Origin: Valencia hispanica
Lineage: Eukaryota > Chordata > Actinopteri > Cyprinodontiformes > Valenciidae
Direction of reading: 5' to 3'
DNA length: 64,000 nucleotides
Assembly: GCA_963556495.2 (NCBI GenBank)
Contig: OY747721.1
Location: 14,389,149 to 14,453,148 of the forward strand
Position numbers and translations under genes: made by a program. Positions 24,655 to 36,203 of this stretch are shown here, piece by piece (positions within the stretch are counted from its first letter, which is position 1; each line of letters opens with the position of its first letter). The notes beneath the pieces are model-generated. The model worked only from the letters and a program-made list of their open reading frames with translations. It searched no databases and was not told the origin of the DNA.

Positions 24655-25390
24655 TTTTTAACCACACACTTCCATAAAATCTCAATAAAATATTTAGATT
24701 TTATGTAATGGACCAACAAAATGTTACACAACTTTTTTTTTTAAAACAGAAAAGTGTTCAGTGAGTATGTATTCTTCCCCGTTTAAATATTTTATAGAAC
24801 TTGGTACCATTTTGTCAATTAATGTCTCCAGCGGTTTTCCAAATCTAGAAGCTGAAATTGAAGTCTGTTTAGATGGACAGAGTCTGTAAACAACATCTCA
24901 CAAGTCTTCTCACTGATTCTTAATTGGATTCAGGTCTGGACTTTGACTTGACCATTCTAACACATGATTATGCATTGATGTAAACCATCAAAGGTAGCTC
25001 TGGCAGCATGTTTCGGGTTGTTTTTCTGCTGGATGCTTAACCTCTGCTCCAGTCTCAAGTCTTTTGCAGGTTTCCCTCCATATTTTTCAGTATTGCGCTC
25101 CATCTATTATCCTAGCAACTCTGGCCAGCTTCCCTGTCCCCCACAGCATTATGGTATTGTCACGATGTTTCACTGTAGGGATGGTGTGTTCAAGGCAATG
25201 TGTTAGTGCTACCATAAGCTTTCTTTCAACAATAGCTTTGTTTTATTCAGAAATCTGGCTAAAAAACCATCCAGATTTGTGGAATACACAACTAAAAGTT
25301 TCCTTGTCGACAAAATTTTCTTTCTTTCTTAATAGTTATTTCAAATGTAATTAGGAGGATTTTTGGTTTGAAAGTGGAGGCTTTTCCATA
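24655..25390 (-). mobile_element. Degenerate Tc1-like transposon, truncated
   Basis: Tc1-type C-terminal half on the minus strand: ATTCAGGTCTGGACTTTGAC (24931), CAGTCTCAAGTCTTTTGCAG (25050), then CCACAGCATTATGG (25141) and GATGTTTCACTGTAGGG. The N-terminal half is mostly lost after about 25280. Confidence 0.7.
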
Positions 25391-27515
25391 ATCTATAATT
25401 GGGTTTAAATGATTATTAGAAGTCTAAATATAGACTTGTTTAAACTGAGATTAAATAATGCAAATAAAAAGCAGCAAGCCTCAAACTCAGTACATTTCAA
25501 TTACTGAGGCAGTGATTTACTCACTGAGCCATTTGTCCTTGTGCAAATAATAAATAAGCCCAGAACTCTTTACATGTATAATTAATGCTTTTATAACAGT
25601 TGGGAAAACATTATTAATGTAATTATTTTAAAGTAATTAAACTGCTTTTCTATGTGACATTTTGGGTTGTGTTCTCTAAGTGCTAAAAGTGAACTTTGTC
25701 TTTGATTATGTCAGAAAGCATCTTGCTCTCTGTGTTCTTTCTGCATAGCTCAATTGTTTAACAACACTTCAATTAAATTATGTCCATCAGTAAATGCAAA
25801 CATGTTAATATCTCATCACATTTATCATTATTATAGCCATTTCCATCCTACAAATACGAAAAAAAGGATTTTCCATTTATTCATGCTATTACCGCAACAT
25901 CACAACTGAAAATTGGGTGAAATTAATGCCTATTACTATATTAAATAAGGTCGTCTTTGAACTTTGTTTTTTAATTTTTGGTATTTATGAATTACTTACA
26001 GAATTTATTTTGTAGACCGAACAAATTATTTAGTTCTAATCTTATACTACTTTCAGACCAGACAATTTTGGTTGGTCTAAAACTAAATAACATCACGGCT
26101 ATGAATAGACATATAATTTGCTCATGTCTAAAAGAGCTCTAAGTACAGCTTCAAAGTTGAAATCAGGTCTTTTGCTCACTGGTAAGGCAAGCTGAATTGA
26201 AACACAGAGATTTTTATTTGAAAAAAAAAACTGAGAACCATGTTTACAATAAGCACGACTTTCAGTTGGTCGGTTATAAAATCCCAATGAAATACACTGA
26301 AGCTTTTGGTTGTAACTTGACAAAATGGCAAAAAGTCCAAGGGAACAAATGCAAATGAACCAATTATTTTCCACCTTACTAAAATTCACCTAAAAGTGCA
26401 ACTGAATAGCTAAACATGCTCCAACAAAATGTATTATCACTCTTTTCATCAATTCCTTTTACCCATCAGAGTATTTGGGTTTATTAGTTACCCTTTCCTG
26501 CATTTAGGAACTCACTCAATATATGTTTTGCTTATAAACATGCAATATGTTTCAAGCATCTGCAATCAATACAACAGCTTTTAAAAGAATTGTTTATGGA
26601 TCAAATTTAACTTTCAAAGCCTTAATATTAATAACAATTAAATTAAATCAATTATAAGTAAAATAAATAACATAATTCTGCTAAAAAAAGAGTTAATGTG
26701 CTCTTTCTAATAAAAGCAGCCTGATCATCTTAATCACATTTGGTGACAAAGACATTTTAATTACACTAATTACACACCACTAGTTGTTCCATTCAGGCCA
26801 TTATTAAAGACAATCAGGAATTGTTCTCAGTTCAAGTAAAAAAAAAAAAAAGCCTCAAGACCTCTCTAGTGGAAGACCAAAGAACTTTGTTTGGTCACCT
26901 GAAAGCTAAGCTTCATGGTAACTTGATCATTACAAAGTGCCTCATAAAGTCAGTATTTCTTTAGGTCAAGCTACCGCACCTCCAATGGGTTCAGCTTGGA
27001 TGGATAGTTTAGATTTTTTTAAGTTAGGATCTTGAAATAAAAAGTTTAAAATGTTGGTGCCTTAAAGTTATTAAGAATCATGTCTGTAAATGAGTAAGAA
27101 TTTCTCATATAGAAGGAAGGCCGAGTCAGACACATTCAATGATGCTGAAAATGCCAACAGGGAGGGACAGTGCCCTTTTAAAGATGGTCATCCAATAAAT
27201 ACATTTACACTGTTTGTGTAAGTTTTCAGGTTTGCTAACACAGTCACCTTACTTCACCGAAGGAGGTTCTGCTGCTCATTCCTGTTAGAATGAAAAAGAC
27301 TGACTAGTACTGAAAAAGCGTTTTTGGCTCTGAGACCAAAAGCAGTCTGCACTGTGCTTGCCACAGTGGTGAACCTTGTATCTTATATTGAAGTTTTAAT
27401 TGAATACAGCAGCAAAGAGTTTCAAAAATAGGAAGAGGATGAATGCTACATTTTATGTGCAAAGCTGCAGTGCGATCAGTTGTGATGATTTATCTGTCCA
27501 CTGCTGAAAACTGTA
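25391..27515. other. adk intron, nothing recognised
   Basis: Very AT-rich with short A and T runs (A13 at about 26840). No gene or complete repeat is seen. Confidence 0.45.
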
Positions 27516-27835
27516 TTAAGCGACTGTGGCTCAGGGGATAGGAGCTTGTAACCTGTTCGAACCCCCCGCTAAGTCCGTCTTGGCGGTTGTGTCCTTGAAT
27601 GAAACACTTCACCCGCCTAGCCTACTGGTGGTGGTCAGAGGGCCCAGTGGTGCCAGTGTTCAGCAGCCTCGCTTCTGTCAGTGTGCCCCAGGGCAGCTGT
27701 GGCTACAATGTACCTTACCATCCTGAATGTATAAATGTATGCTTTAATGGGTGAATGACTTAGTGTACTGTGAAGCACTTTGGGTTCCTTGGGACTAGAT
27801 AAAGCGCTATACAAGTACAGACCATTTACCATTAG
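27516..27835 (+). mobile_element. tRNA-derived SINE
   Basis: An A-box-like GTGGCTCAGGGG begins at 27526 and a B-box GTTCGAACC lies at 27555-27563, in tRNA-like spacing. The 3' half (TGAAGCACTTTGGGTTCCTT, AAAGCGCTATACAAGTACAG, CCATTTACCATT) is the common teleost SINE tail. The open frames through it are not genes, and it is not a functional tRNA gene because the tRNA body does not fold beyond the two promoter boxes. Confidence 0.85.
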
Positions 27836-28526
27836 CACTACCCCTGTTAGTGTTAGTCAGAGAGGAGCAGAAACAACAATGGAGAGAAAACTGTGATGAG
27901 ATACGATCCAGAGAGCAGTGAAAATAAAACTCTGTTTGACCGGATACTTTGTGTGAAGTGTGAAGCAGGTGTATATTTGTATGGAGCTATGTAGACTCCA
28001 TATTGAAGAATGTGTGCATAATAATATCAGCAAACAATAATGTGTACAGCATGTGCTTAAGTCTCAAAGTATGATTCTATGGCGTTTTTTGCCTGTACTG
28101 ATAAAGATTTACTCACCTTTGGAAGCAGAAAGTGAAACTGCCGGCTTTTCCTACTTTGCTATTAATTTAGGTACGTTTTCTGACCCCCTAGAGCACGTAT
28201 GAAGCACTGAAATGTAATTACTAGATGGTTAGTTGATCTTGAAAATTAGAGAAAAATTAAACGTGACATCATATCAAAAGTAACATACCCTGCCCTGATG
28301 CAGTAAAACATGGAGTTTCCTACATTTAATACCAGTGCACATGCACTATTCAGAATGGAAGTCCATCAAATGCAAAATGCATACTTCAAAGAAGGGACGG
28401 GATTTGATGTTACTCAACCCCCCATTTCTACCCCATTTTTTAGACACGTGTACGATAATTTTTCAATGAGCCAACATTTGTGATAAAATAGGAGTGTAAC
28501 AGCAACCTTAGAAACAATGACCTAGA

Positions 28527-28748
28527 GCCCAGGTGTCAAGGTCCAGTCCTCAAGGGCCGGTGTCCTGTAACGTTTAGATTTGTCTCTGCTTCAACACACC
28601 TGAATCAAATACTTAGGTCATTAACAGGACTCTGAAGAACCATTCCACATACTGAAGAGGTGATTCAGTTATTTCATTCAGGTGTGTTGAACCAGGGACA
28701 CATCCAAAAGTTGCAGGACACTGATCCTCAAGGGCTCCAGTTTGACTC
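28527..28748. mobile_element. MITE with imperfect terminal inverted repeats
   Basis: Left end AGGTGTCAAGGTCCAGTCCT...GTGTCCTG and right end GCAGGACACTGATCC...CCAGTTTGACTCTC are inverted versions of each other. TTCAACACACCTGAATCAAA (28590) pairs with TTTCATTCAGGTGTGTTGAA (28673). It is about 220 bp with no coding capacity. A decayed relative is at 5028-5186. Confidence 0.65.
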
Positions 28749-28789
28749 TCCTGACCTCAATCCTCAATTTCCACTATGGAAACCAACCA

Positions 28790-28945
28790 CAAAAGTGGTT
28801 TTGGACTGTGGGAGGAAGCTGGAGTACCCAGAGAGAACCCACGCATGCACAGGGAGAACATGCAAACTCCATGCAGAAAGATCCCGGGCCGGGATTTGAA
28901 CCCTGTACCGTCTTGACACCTGTGCTACCAACTGGATTGGTGCTT
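28790..28945 (-). mobile_element. SINE fragment, minus orientation
   Basis: ACTGTGGGAGGAAGCTGGAG (28806), GGGAGAACATGCAAACTCCA (28853) and GGGATTTGAACCC (28890, reverse complement of a B-box GGTTCAAATCCC) followed by GACACCTGTGCTACCA. This is the 5' half of the same SINE type seen at 31283, reversed. Confidence 0.7.
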
Positions 28946-30909
28946 GAATTCTAAGCCTCGCAGTGCTTTAGCCATGAACAGGATCTTCTATAAAACTTTG
29001 TCTGGCACAGCAAAAGTGTTACAGTTATTTTTGATTGGAATCCCAGAGAGCAGGCAGGTTTTTTCAAAAATGGCAGAATATATATATATGTCCAGTCTAC
29101 TGTCTCTGGACCTCTGTGGTCATTTGTGTTCATCTATAATTGTGAATTTTATCAAGATCTTTTCTGGGTTTGTTTTGGTGTTTTGTTTTTTTTTACAAGT
29201 AGGCAATATAAAGTCTATTTTAATTACACATATATACATATATATCATAACTTCTGCTGTTTTAAGTATTTTCTAGACAGCCATAGCTATTAGGATGCAC
29301 TTTAGTAGGTTTTAATTTTTACATACTTTGCCACCGTAGTTTCTTTTTCTGTAATAAATAATGAAGATGTAGAGATTTTTTTTTTTTACAGTTTTAGTTA
29401 GCCTTAACTATTAAAACTATATGTTAAAACCCATGAAATGACAGAGGGTGTACTTTCTTTCATCATGAGATCGGAGTGTGAATTAAAATTTTAAGAATCA
29501 GACAGCCTCTCTTTCTGATTTCTGACTTAGAAACATCACTAATGAGTTTTCCAGAACGTTTCTGAGAAAGGTACATCATGGTACATTATAACTTCAATAT
29601 TTATCATTATTCATGACCACAGCTTGTATTCTGCTGCTGGGGGAAAGTTCATGCAACCTCACCGATGCAAAATATTCCATTTGACTGACACATCAACTCA
29701 AGTTACACTCCAACAAATTCCTCGTTGTCTTTGACAAAGACCTCATTGGCAAAAATCTGCCACGGACAAGGCAATAAATACTGAAGTTTAAAAAAAATCC
29801 TTCTGCCAGAACCCTCTGACTCTGTTGTTACTGGCTCACAAAGCATCTGAAAACATCACTTCACTGAACTCACTTCACATTTTACAATAATGAGTCTGGC
29901 AACAATTTTTTCAATCAATAAACCTCCACCAAACACTTAAAAAACCAAACATAATTCTGTTCTTTTCAATTTATTCTGGCAAAAAAGGGGAGCAGATTGG
30001 TGTTGAATATGTGGGAGTTTTGTAAGGCAGATAATGTGACAGGTAATGTGCACTAGCAGGGAAGAAAAAATAAAAACTCAAAAGGAATTCAAATAATTCC
30101 TTCCAGTAAGGTGCTGTATAATTGTGTGCTTTGTTAATTCACACTTCATAATTCCCTCATTACAGCTCTTGAATGGTGGTGATTAAAAGAAATTCTTTCA
30201 GCAGCCATCTCTTTGAAATGAGTATCAATTAAGTCCTTTATTACTGGCTATTCTTTTTGGCAATGACAACCCTTAGCACAGCCGTGACTGAGAAAATGCT
30301 TTCTAATGAAAAAAAAGTTACTGTTTAAATAAAAGGACTTCAAGTGCTTTGAAAAATGATCATATGCAGCAGTGTTTTGATTTGGATTACTACAAGCTAT
30401 ATCGTTTCTGCACCATCGTTTGATATTTTTGCTTCGACAGGTAGAGCACAGAGCTGTCAAGTCATTAAAATTAATCATCTACACAAGTAAAACAATGAGT
30501 TCATTTCATATGCTGCTCTCACCGTTGAGTGAATGGGAGCTACACATGAATATTTAGCTCAAGTGCTCGACAGAGATTCAGGGAAACTATTTTTTTTTTA
30601 TGTGAGAAACTTCCCAGAGAATGCTCCTCCTGGAACTGGTCCCGTTGCGTTCGAGCCAAAATCCAGGGCCTCAGAGAGGAAAGCAAGCCTCACCGCTTTT
30701 CTTGGCAAACGTGACAGGTTAGAAGCGAGCTGACATTCAATCTGTTTCCCTATCACGACCGGCATCTTTGCTCACAAGTGAGTTATATAAAAGAGGACAT
30801 ATGCCCAAAATTACTGAAACCGCAGGCGAAATATCATCAGCGGCTGAGATCCTTTCAGACAGTTTGGAAGGAGGACTCTTCAAGCTGATGTGTCAGGGGG
30901 GAAAAAAGA
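28946..30909. other. adk intron, nothing recognised
   Basis: AT-rich. No repeat ends, exons or RNA genes recognised. Confidence 0.45.
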
Positions 30910-31282
30910 GAAGTGCCTTGCAAAAGTTTTCATCCCCCTTTCATGTCCTTCACATGTTTTCATGTTACAACCACCAACTTCAAACTATTTTATCGAGATC
31001 TATGTGATAGGCAACACAAATTATGAAGTAAATAAAGTAAGTTATGGCTGCAAGTTTTTTAGTATTGCACATCTAAAAACTGCTGAGTTATTTGCCTGAC
31101 AAAATAGCTCAAGTTTAGTCAGATTAAACTGAGAGCTTATGTAAACAGCAATTTTCCAGTCTGGCCACAGTTTCCCAAGTACATTTTGATCTGTACATTG
31201 ACTAGGCCATTTTAACACACAAATATGACTGCCTTACATTAGACAATCATGTAATGGAAATGTTACTGTTAAATTTTCCAAT

Positions 31283-31672
31283 GACAGCTGCACAGTGGTG
31301 CAGTTGTTAGCACTGTTGCCTTGCAGCAAGAAGGTCCTGGGTTTTAATCCAAACTAGGGGACTTTCTGAATGGAGTTTGCATGTTCTCCCTGTAGATGCA
31401 TGGATTCTCTCCAGGTACTCTGGCTTCTTCCCATAATCCAAAAACATGACGATTATGTTACCGTAATTGGTCTCTCCAGATTGCCCTTAACTGTAAGTGC
31501 GTGCGTTCATGGTTGTTTGTCCTGTATGTCTTTGTGTTTCCCTGTCATGGACTGGTGATCTGTCCAGGGTGTACCCCACCGCTCACCCAATGACAGCTTG
31601 GAGATATGTACCAACCTACGAGGACCTACCCTACGACCCCGCACAGATAAGCTAGTATAGACAATAGATGGA
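31283..31672 (+). mobile_element. tRNA-type SINE
   Basis: Head CACAGTGGTGCAGTTGTTAG with a B-box-like GGGTTTTAATCC at about 31339. Then GGAGTTTGCATGTTCTCCCT, ACTGGTGATCTGTCCAGGGT and a GATGGAT tail end. This is the standard fish SINE of this type in + orientation. Confidence 0.8.
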
Positions 31673-32709
31673 TATTCAAATGGGAAACTACTGCAGACTT
31701 TATCCATAAGGGTGATAGCATTACTGGTATGCAACATTTGACTTCATGACAATTGAAATATAATAGTGTTGGAGCTAGCTTTACTGTTTTATCAATCATA
31801 ATTACCTTGCAGCTGTACCTTTCTGATATTTACTCATTTGTTTACTGTTGGAGAAGAAAAGTTGCTGGTAGTCAAAGAGCTCTCTTATTGCCCTTTTCTT
31901 TGGGCTTACCTATCCAGCAGACTTTTTCTTCTGCTCATGTCTCTGTGCACATGCTCTCTTCTTCTAACCCACATTGTGAAGTTGATTTTGTCCTCCTTTA
32001 TCGTAAATATAAAAAAATTAACCAAATAAATATATGCCACTACAATAGTGAACAAGTACTACTTTGCAAACAGTCTTTAGTGGTATTAGAATTGTGCACA
32101 TAAATGCAATACATCAGCAATGTATTGTTCACCCTTAATCTAAACCACACAATTGGCTGTATATTTAAGGTGGCTGACCCGTTAGAATGTAACCCTCCAA
32201 CCCAGTCTCAAGCCCTCTTCAGGCTCTAACAGGTTTTCTTTCAGGATTGACCTGTATTTAACTGCACAGCCAGATACTGCCATCCCCATGTTTCATAGTG
32301 GGGATTGGGTTTTCAGTTTGATGTTAAGTGTTTTTTTCATGCATTCACTACATAGGCTTAACGTTTATTTTGGTTTCATCTCACCAGAGCACCTTGATCC
32401 ACATGATTGTGGTGTCTACTACAAGGCGTGTAGCAAACTTCAAAAGGGAAATCTCATGGCTTTTTTTCAACAATAAATTTTTTCTTGTGTCTGTTTCCAT
32501 ATTTAAAGGTCTACTTGCCTGACTTGTTAGTTTAAATGATCATGTCTTGGCTATACTTTTTTCTATTTCAGTGATCTATATGTTCAAAGCTTGGGATATT
32601 GTTTTATACCCTTAATCTGATTTTAAACATTCCCATAGCTTTATTTCTAGCCTGTCTGTGTTGCTTGGTCTGTACCATGCTTTATGTTAACACATTTTCT
32701 CCATCAAAC

Positions 32710-33194
32710 CTATGAGGTTAGCTCCAGAGAAGGTTAGAGTGCCCTCTCCGGGTCAGGAACGAGGTCCTGGCCCAAGTGGAGGAGTTTAAGTATCTTAGGG
32801 TCTTGTTCACAAATGAGGGAAAAATGGAGTGGGAGATCAATGGACGCATTGGGGTGGCTGTTGTGGTGAAGACAGAGCTAAGCCAAAAGGAGAAGCCCTC
32901 GGTTTACCGGTCAATCTACATTCCTACCCTCATCTGTGGTTACGAGCTCTGGGTAGCGACCGGAAGAACGAGATCGCAGATACAAGCAGTTGAAATGAGT
33001 TTCCTTCGCAGGGTGTTCGGGTTCTCCCTAAGAAAGAGGGTGAGAAGCTTGTTCATCCAGGAGACACTGAGAGAAGCAAGTTGAAGTGGCTCGCTAGGAT
33101 ACCTCCTGCACACCTCCTTGGTAAAATGTTCTGGGCATGTTCTACTGGGAGGAGTGAGAAAACTAGGATGGATGGATGGATGGATGGATGGATG
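32710..33194 (+). mobile_element. RTE-clade LINE 3' end with (GGAT)n tail
   Basis: Encodes EEFKYLRVLFTNEGKMEWEI near 32778 and SVYRSIYIPTLICGYELWV near 32896, then EMSFLRRVFGFSLRKRVRS near 32994. This is the C-terminus of an RTE-type (Rex3-like) reverse transcriptase. It ends in GGATGGATGG repeats (33167-33194), the usual RTE tail. 5'-truncated with frameshifts near 33080. Confidence 0.8.
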
Positions 33195-33475
33195 TCACAA
33201 AACAGCTGTATTTATATTCAGATTTCTCTGAAAGTGATTTTTTTTGTATTAAGTATATTAAAAAGGGGGGCTGAAATAAATGCTCATCACACAGATTTAT
33301 TTATTAAAAGAACCTTTTAAACCCACATTTTTTTCCTTCCACATACTGCATCCACTGCTTTCTGTTGGTCTATAACCTAAAATCTCAACTAGACATATTA
33401 AACTTTGTGTTCATAGAGTAAAACAAATGTGAACAGGTTGCAGCTGCAGGCTGATAATTTATTCTGTTGAATATA

Positions 33476-34659
33476 AAATATATAACACAAACTTCACACT
33501 TTATTAACAGTGTTCAGGTTTCCATGTAAAACAGTCATCTTTCTGCTTAAACAGAAAGTAAAGGAGAAAATCATTTTGCTTCCTATCCAGTATAAACTTG
33601 TTCCTCCATCTGACATGATTAACACATATAGATCAGTATCAAAGGTAAAAGCTGCCTGCCTTGCCCTCTCGAGAGCTCTAAAACTCTCAGAGGAGCCGAG
33701 TCAGGCTTTATCAAGTCCTTATCAGCGATTACCGCAGCAACCCCTGCTGAATGATGGTTTATTAGATCTCCTCCCTGTTAAGGTTCAGAGCGTAGTGATC
33801 TTAATTACTGCAATAATGTATAACCAAAGGCCTGGTGTATATCAGCAGTGTCAGAGGCGTCTAAAAAAGAACCATTTCAACTTGCTCCTGGCTCTTAAGC
33901 ATCACATTTGAAACGGTTTTGTGTTAAAAAGCTCAGAATAAAAGGCTGAAAAAAGAATAACAAATTGACATCTCCTTTTGGAGAATTATACCACAGGGGA
34001 AGGCATTCTCCCACCCCTAATCACTATAAAATGGTTTATAAAATGGTTTAACATGACACACAGAGGCTGGCAAATGATCAAATCCTGACAGGAGGACAAA
34101 TTGCAAACAAAATGAGAGATCAAGTTTATTAGAGTGCCGCCTCTGGGAAATGAAAATCTTTAATTCTCTTTTTACATTGACATTTATTTGGCTGGGATGA
34201 ATACCGATGCCTGCTCTCTCGCTTGCAGACAAACACACACAAACCGTTTGTGTTGCACCTACGACAGCTGTAACAGCTCCACCGCAATGAAGGCACAGTC
34301 AATGACATTTATCATGTTTGCCTTTGTAGATGACATCTGAAACACATTGTCTTTCATCCAGCCAGCATTCATCATGTATTTTATATAAAGTTCACAGCGG
34401 TGCATGACTGTGTCTTCATGCAGGAGCAATATGGGGAGTAGGCAGGAATTATCCATCACCTCCAGCACAAAGGATGGATCCTTATTCCTTTTAAACCCTC
34501 CAGCTTGTCGATAAAAAGGCATCTTATAAAACTCCCCCTGAAAGTAAATTCCCTTCCAAGATATCAGCCTTATATATATCAATATTTAAATTGTTATTGG
34601 CTTATTTAATTTTATATGGAATACTTCATGGCTAGAGAAAGAATCTGTATCAGCATCTA
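33476..34659. other. adk intron, unclassified; possible conserved element
   Basis: No transposon signature. Base composition is more even than around it, and ACCGCAGCAACCCC and CTTAATTACTGCAATAATG type motifs occur. An open frame at 33510-33911 begins with GTG and resembles no family I know; I do not call it a gene. Confidence 0.35.
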
Positions 34660-35079
34660 TTGACTAGAAAGCGATTTTTTTCTGGATTTTATCTAACAGA
34701 CCAACAAAAAGTACCACATAACTTTAAAGCTGAAGGAAAATTGTATTAGATTTTCAATTTATTTTTATGAACAAAAAAGTGAAATGTGGGGTGTGCTTCT
34801 GTCTTTATCCACCAGTGGACCAATTACATACCCAAGTATTTAAGGGGATGTCTTTACTAGTTTTGGACACCCAGAGACAGACATTGTTTCCCTTTCTTCT
34901 TTGCAAAACTGCTTAAGCTCAGTCAGATTGGACAGAGAGGATCTGTAAACATTATTTCTAAGTATTGTTACTGATACTCGGCTAGATCTGGACTTTAACC
35001 AGACTTTTTAAAGCTGCTATGGCAAATCTGCAAAACAAGGTAGCTTAAAACATTTTTTCATGCCTCTTAAACGTTCTAA

Positions 35080-35703
35080 TGCCGCGTTCACACCATATAA
35101 AACGTCAACGCCCAGAACGGCAAGATTAGATGTTAAGTCAATGGTTGAGGCCGTCAGAGTCTCTGCTGCGCTTTGTGTGCTTTAGCCACAGCAACTTTTG
35201 AAACTTTTGCTGCTTTCCAAGCTTCAAAGCGGCAAAAGCCAACAATGCAGAAGTTGAGCTAGCTGAACTTTTGGCATCATCCCTTGAGCGTCAACCAATC
35301 AGAGCGTTTCACTGTAGTGACGTCACTACACATTTCTTGAATGAAGCGGCTGAGCTGAAAGCGAACCTCATGCATACTCAGCTCCTGGAGTAAATGATTA
35401 AACTCTCCAAACTCAGAACGCCTCTCAAGAATGGGGTGTATCCACAAATGGCACTAATGCGCCGGACGACAACATTGTCTAGCTTTATTTAACAAATAAA
35501 GCCAAACCACTCTCTCGATATGATCCGCCATTGTTTAAAACATCCGGCAACAGAGGAAGCCCTGGCCACGCACTCTTTTTTACTCATCAAATGGCGGGCA
35601 TTGCAAGCTTTGCACCCTTCAGGCTTAAAAATGCATACGCTTCAAACTAGTCGTTTTGTGAGAGTTTTTTGACGGTGACAAAGCGTGTGATGTGAACGCG
35701 GCA
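35080..35703. mobile_element. PIF/Harbinger-like MITE, TAA duplication
   Basis: Perfect 13-bp terminal inverted repeats TGCCGCGTTCACA (35080-35092) and TGTGAACGCGGCA (35691-35703). Flanked by TAA at 35077-35079 and 35704-35706, the 3-bp target type of PIF/Harbinger. The empty site is visible in the related Tc1 copy (CCATTCTAACACATGG near 42682). 624 bp, no transposase. Confidence 0.82.
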
Positions 35704-35718
35704 TAACATAGTACAGGT

Positions 35719-36151
35719 ATAAATATTGTGGAGATTCAAAAAATAAAATAAAAATTAGGTGGTTCTGTTGCATTTGTATAAAAACCTTAGCCAATAAAAT
35801 GGCTCAGTGCAGAACCAACAATTGGACCATCCGTTGGTCTGTCTCACCGGACAAGCGCACTTCCGCATTTACCTGGGTCCTCCACTCATTACGCGCTCAC
35901 GCAATTTTCAACAGAACACGAGTGGTGTGAGAGGTTCTCCGCTCAATAATGTAAGAGAAGAAACAGCCAGCTGCTACCACTTCAACTTTAGGACTAACTA
36001 CTAACTACAAAAGTATGTTTTGTGCTCTCTCATTTATTGTGGCAATGCACATTCCCATATCAGGGGGGTATGGCCTAGGGATGATAGACAGGGAGGGGTG
36101 AGAGTACCATGATTGTGTTTATATAGAAAAGCTAGCTTGTTTTGCAAATTC
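35719..36151. mobile_element. Unclassified ~430-bp insertion in Tc1 fossil
   Basis: Foreign to Tc1: the host sequence breaks after CATAGTACAGGTATA and resumes at GATATAGCAGCTTTACAC. I see no convincing terminal repeats. A possible target duplication is AGGTATA versus AGGATATA, but it is weak. Confidence 0.5.
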
Positions 36152-36203
36152 AGGATATAGCAGCTTTACACACATTCCATTGTGGCACTGCCTGTTTGTT
36201 TAA

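Larger units (their letters stand above)
30910..33475 (-). mobile_element. Tc1-like fossil interrupted by a SINE and an RTE LINE
   Basis: The Tc1 left end starts near 30915 (CCTTGCAAAAGTTTTCATCC). C-terminal remains run to about 31280 and resume at about 32190 (CCAGTCTCAAGCCC) through TTTTGGTTTCATCTCACCAG (32370). The other terminus appears at 33290-33470 (CCTTCCACATACTGCA, TTGGTCTATAACC). The interruptions are the SINE at 31283-31672 and the LINE piece at 32710-33194. Confidence 0.6.

Noticed and set aside
27516..27600. Functional tRNA gene
   Set aside because: A- and B-box-like motifs are present but the cloverleaf does not continue, and the 3' part is a SINE body.
33510..33911. 133-codon open frame as a gene
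   Set aside because: Begins with GTG, has no recognisable domain, no splice context and lies inside an adk intron.
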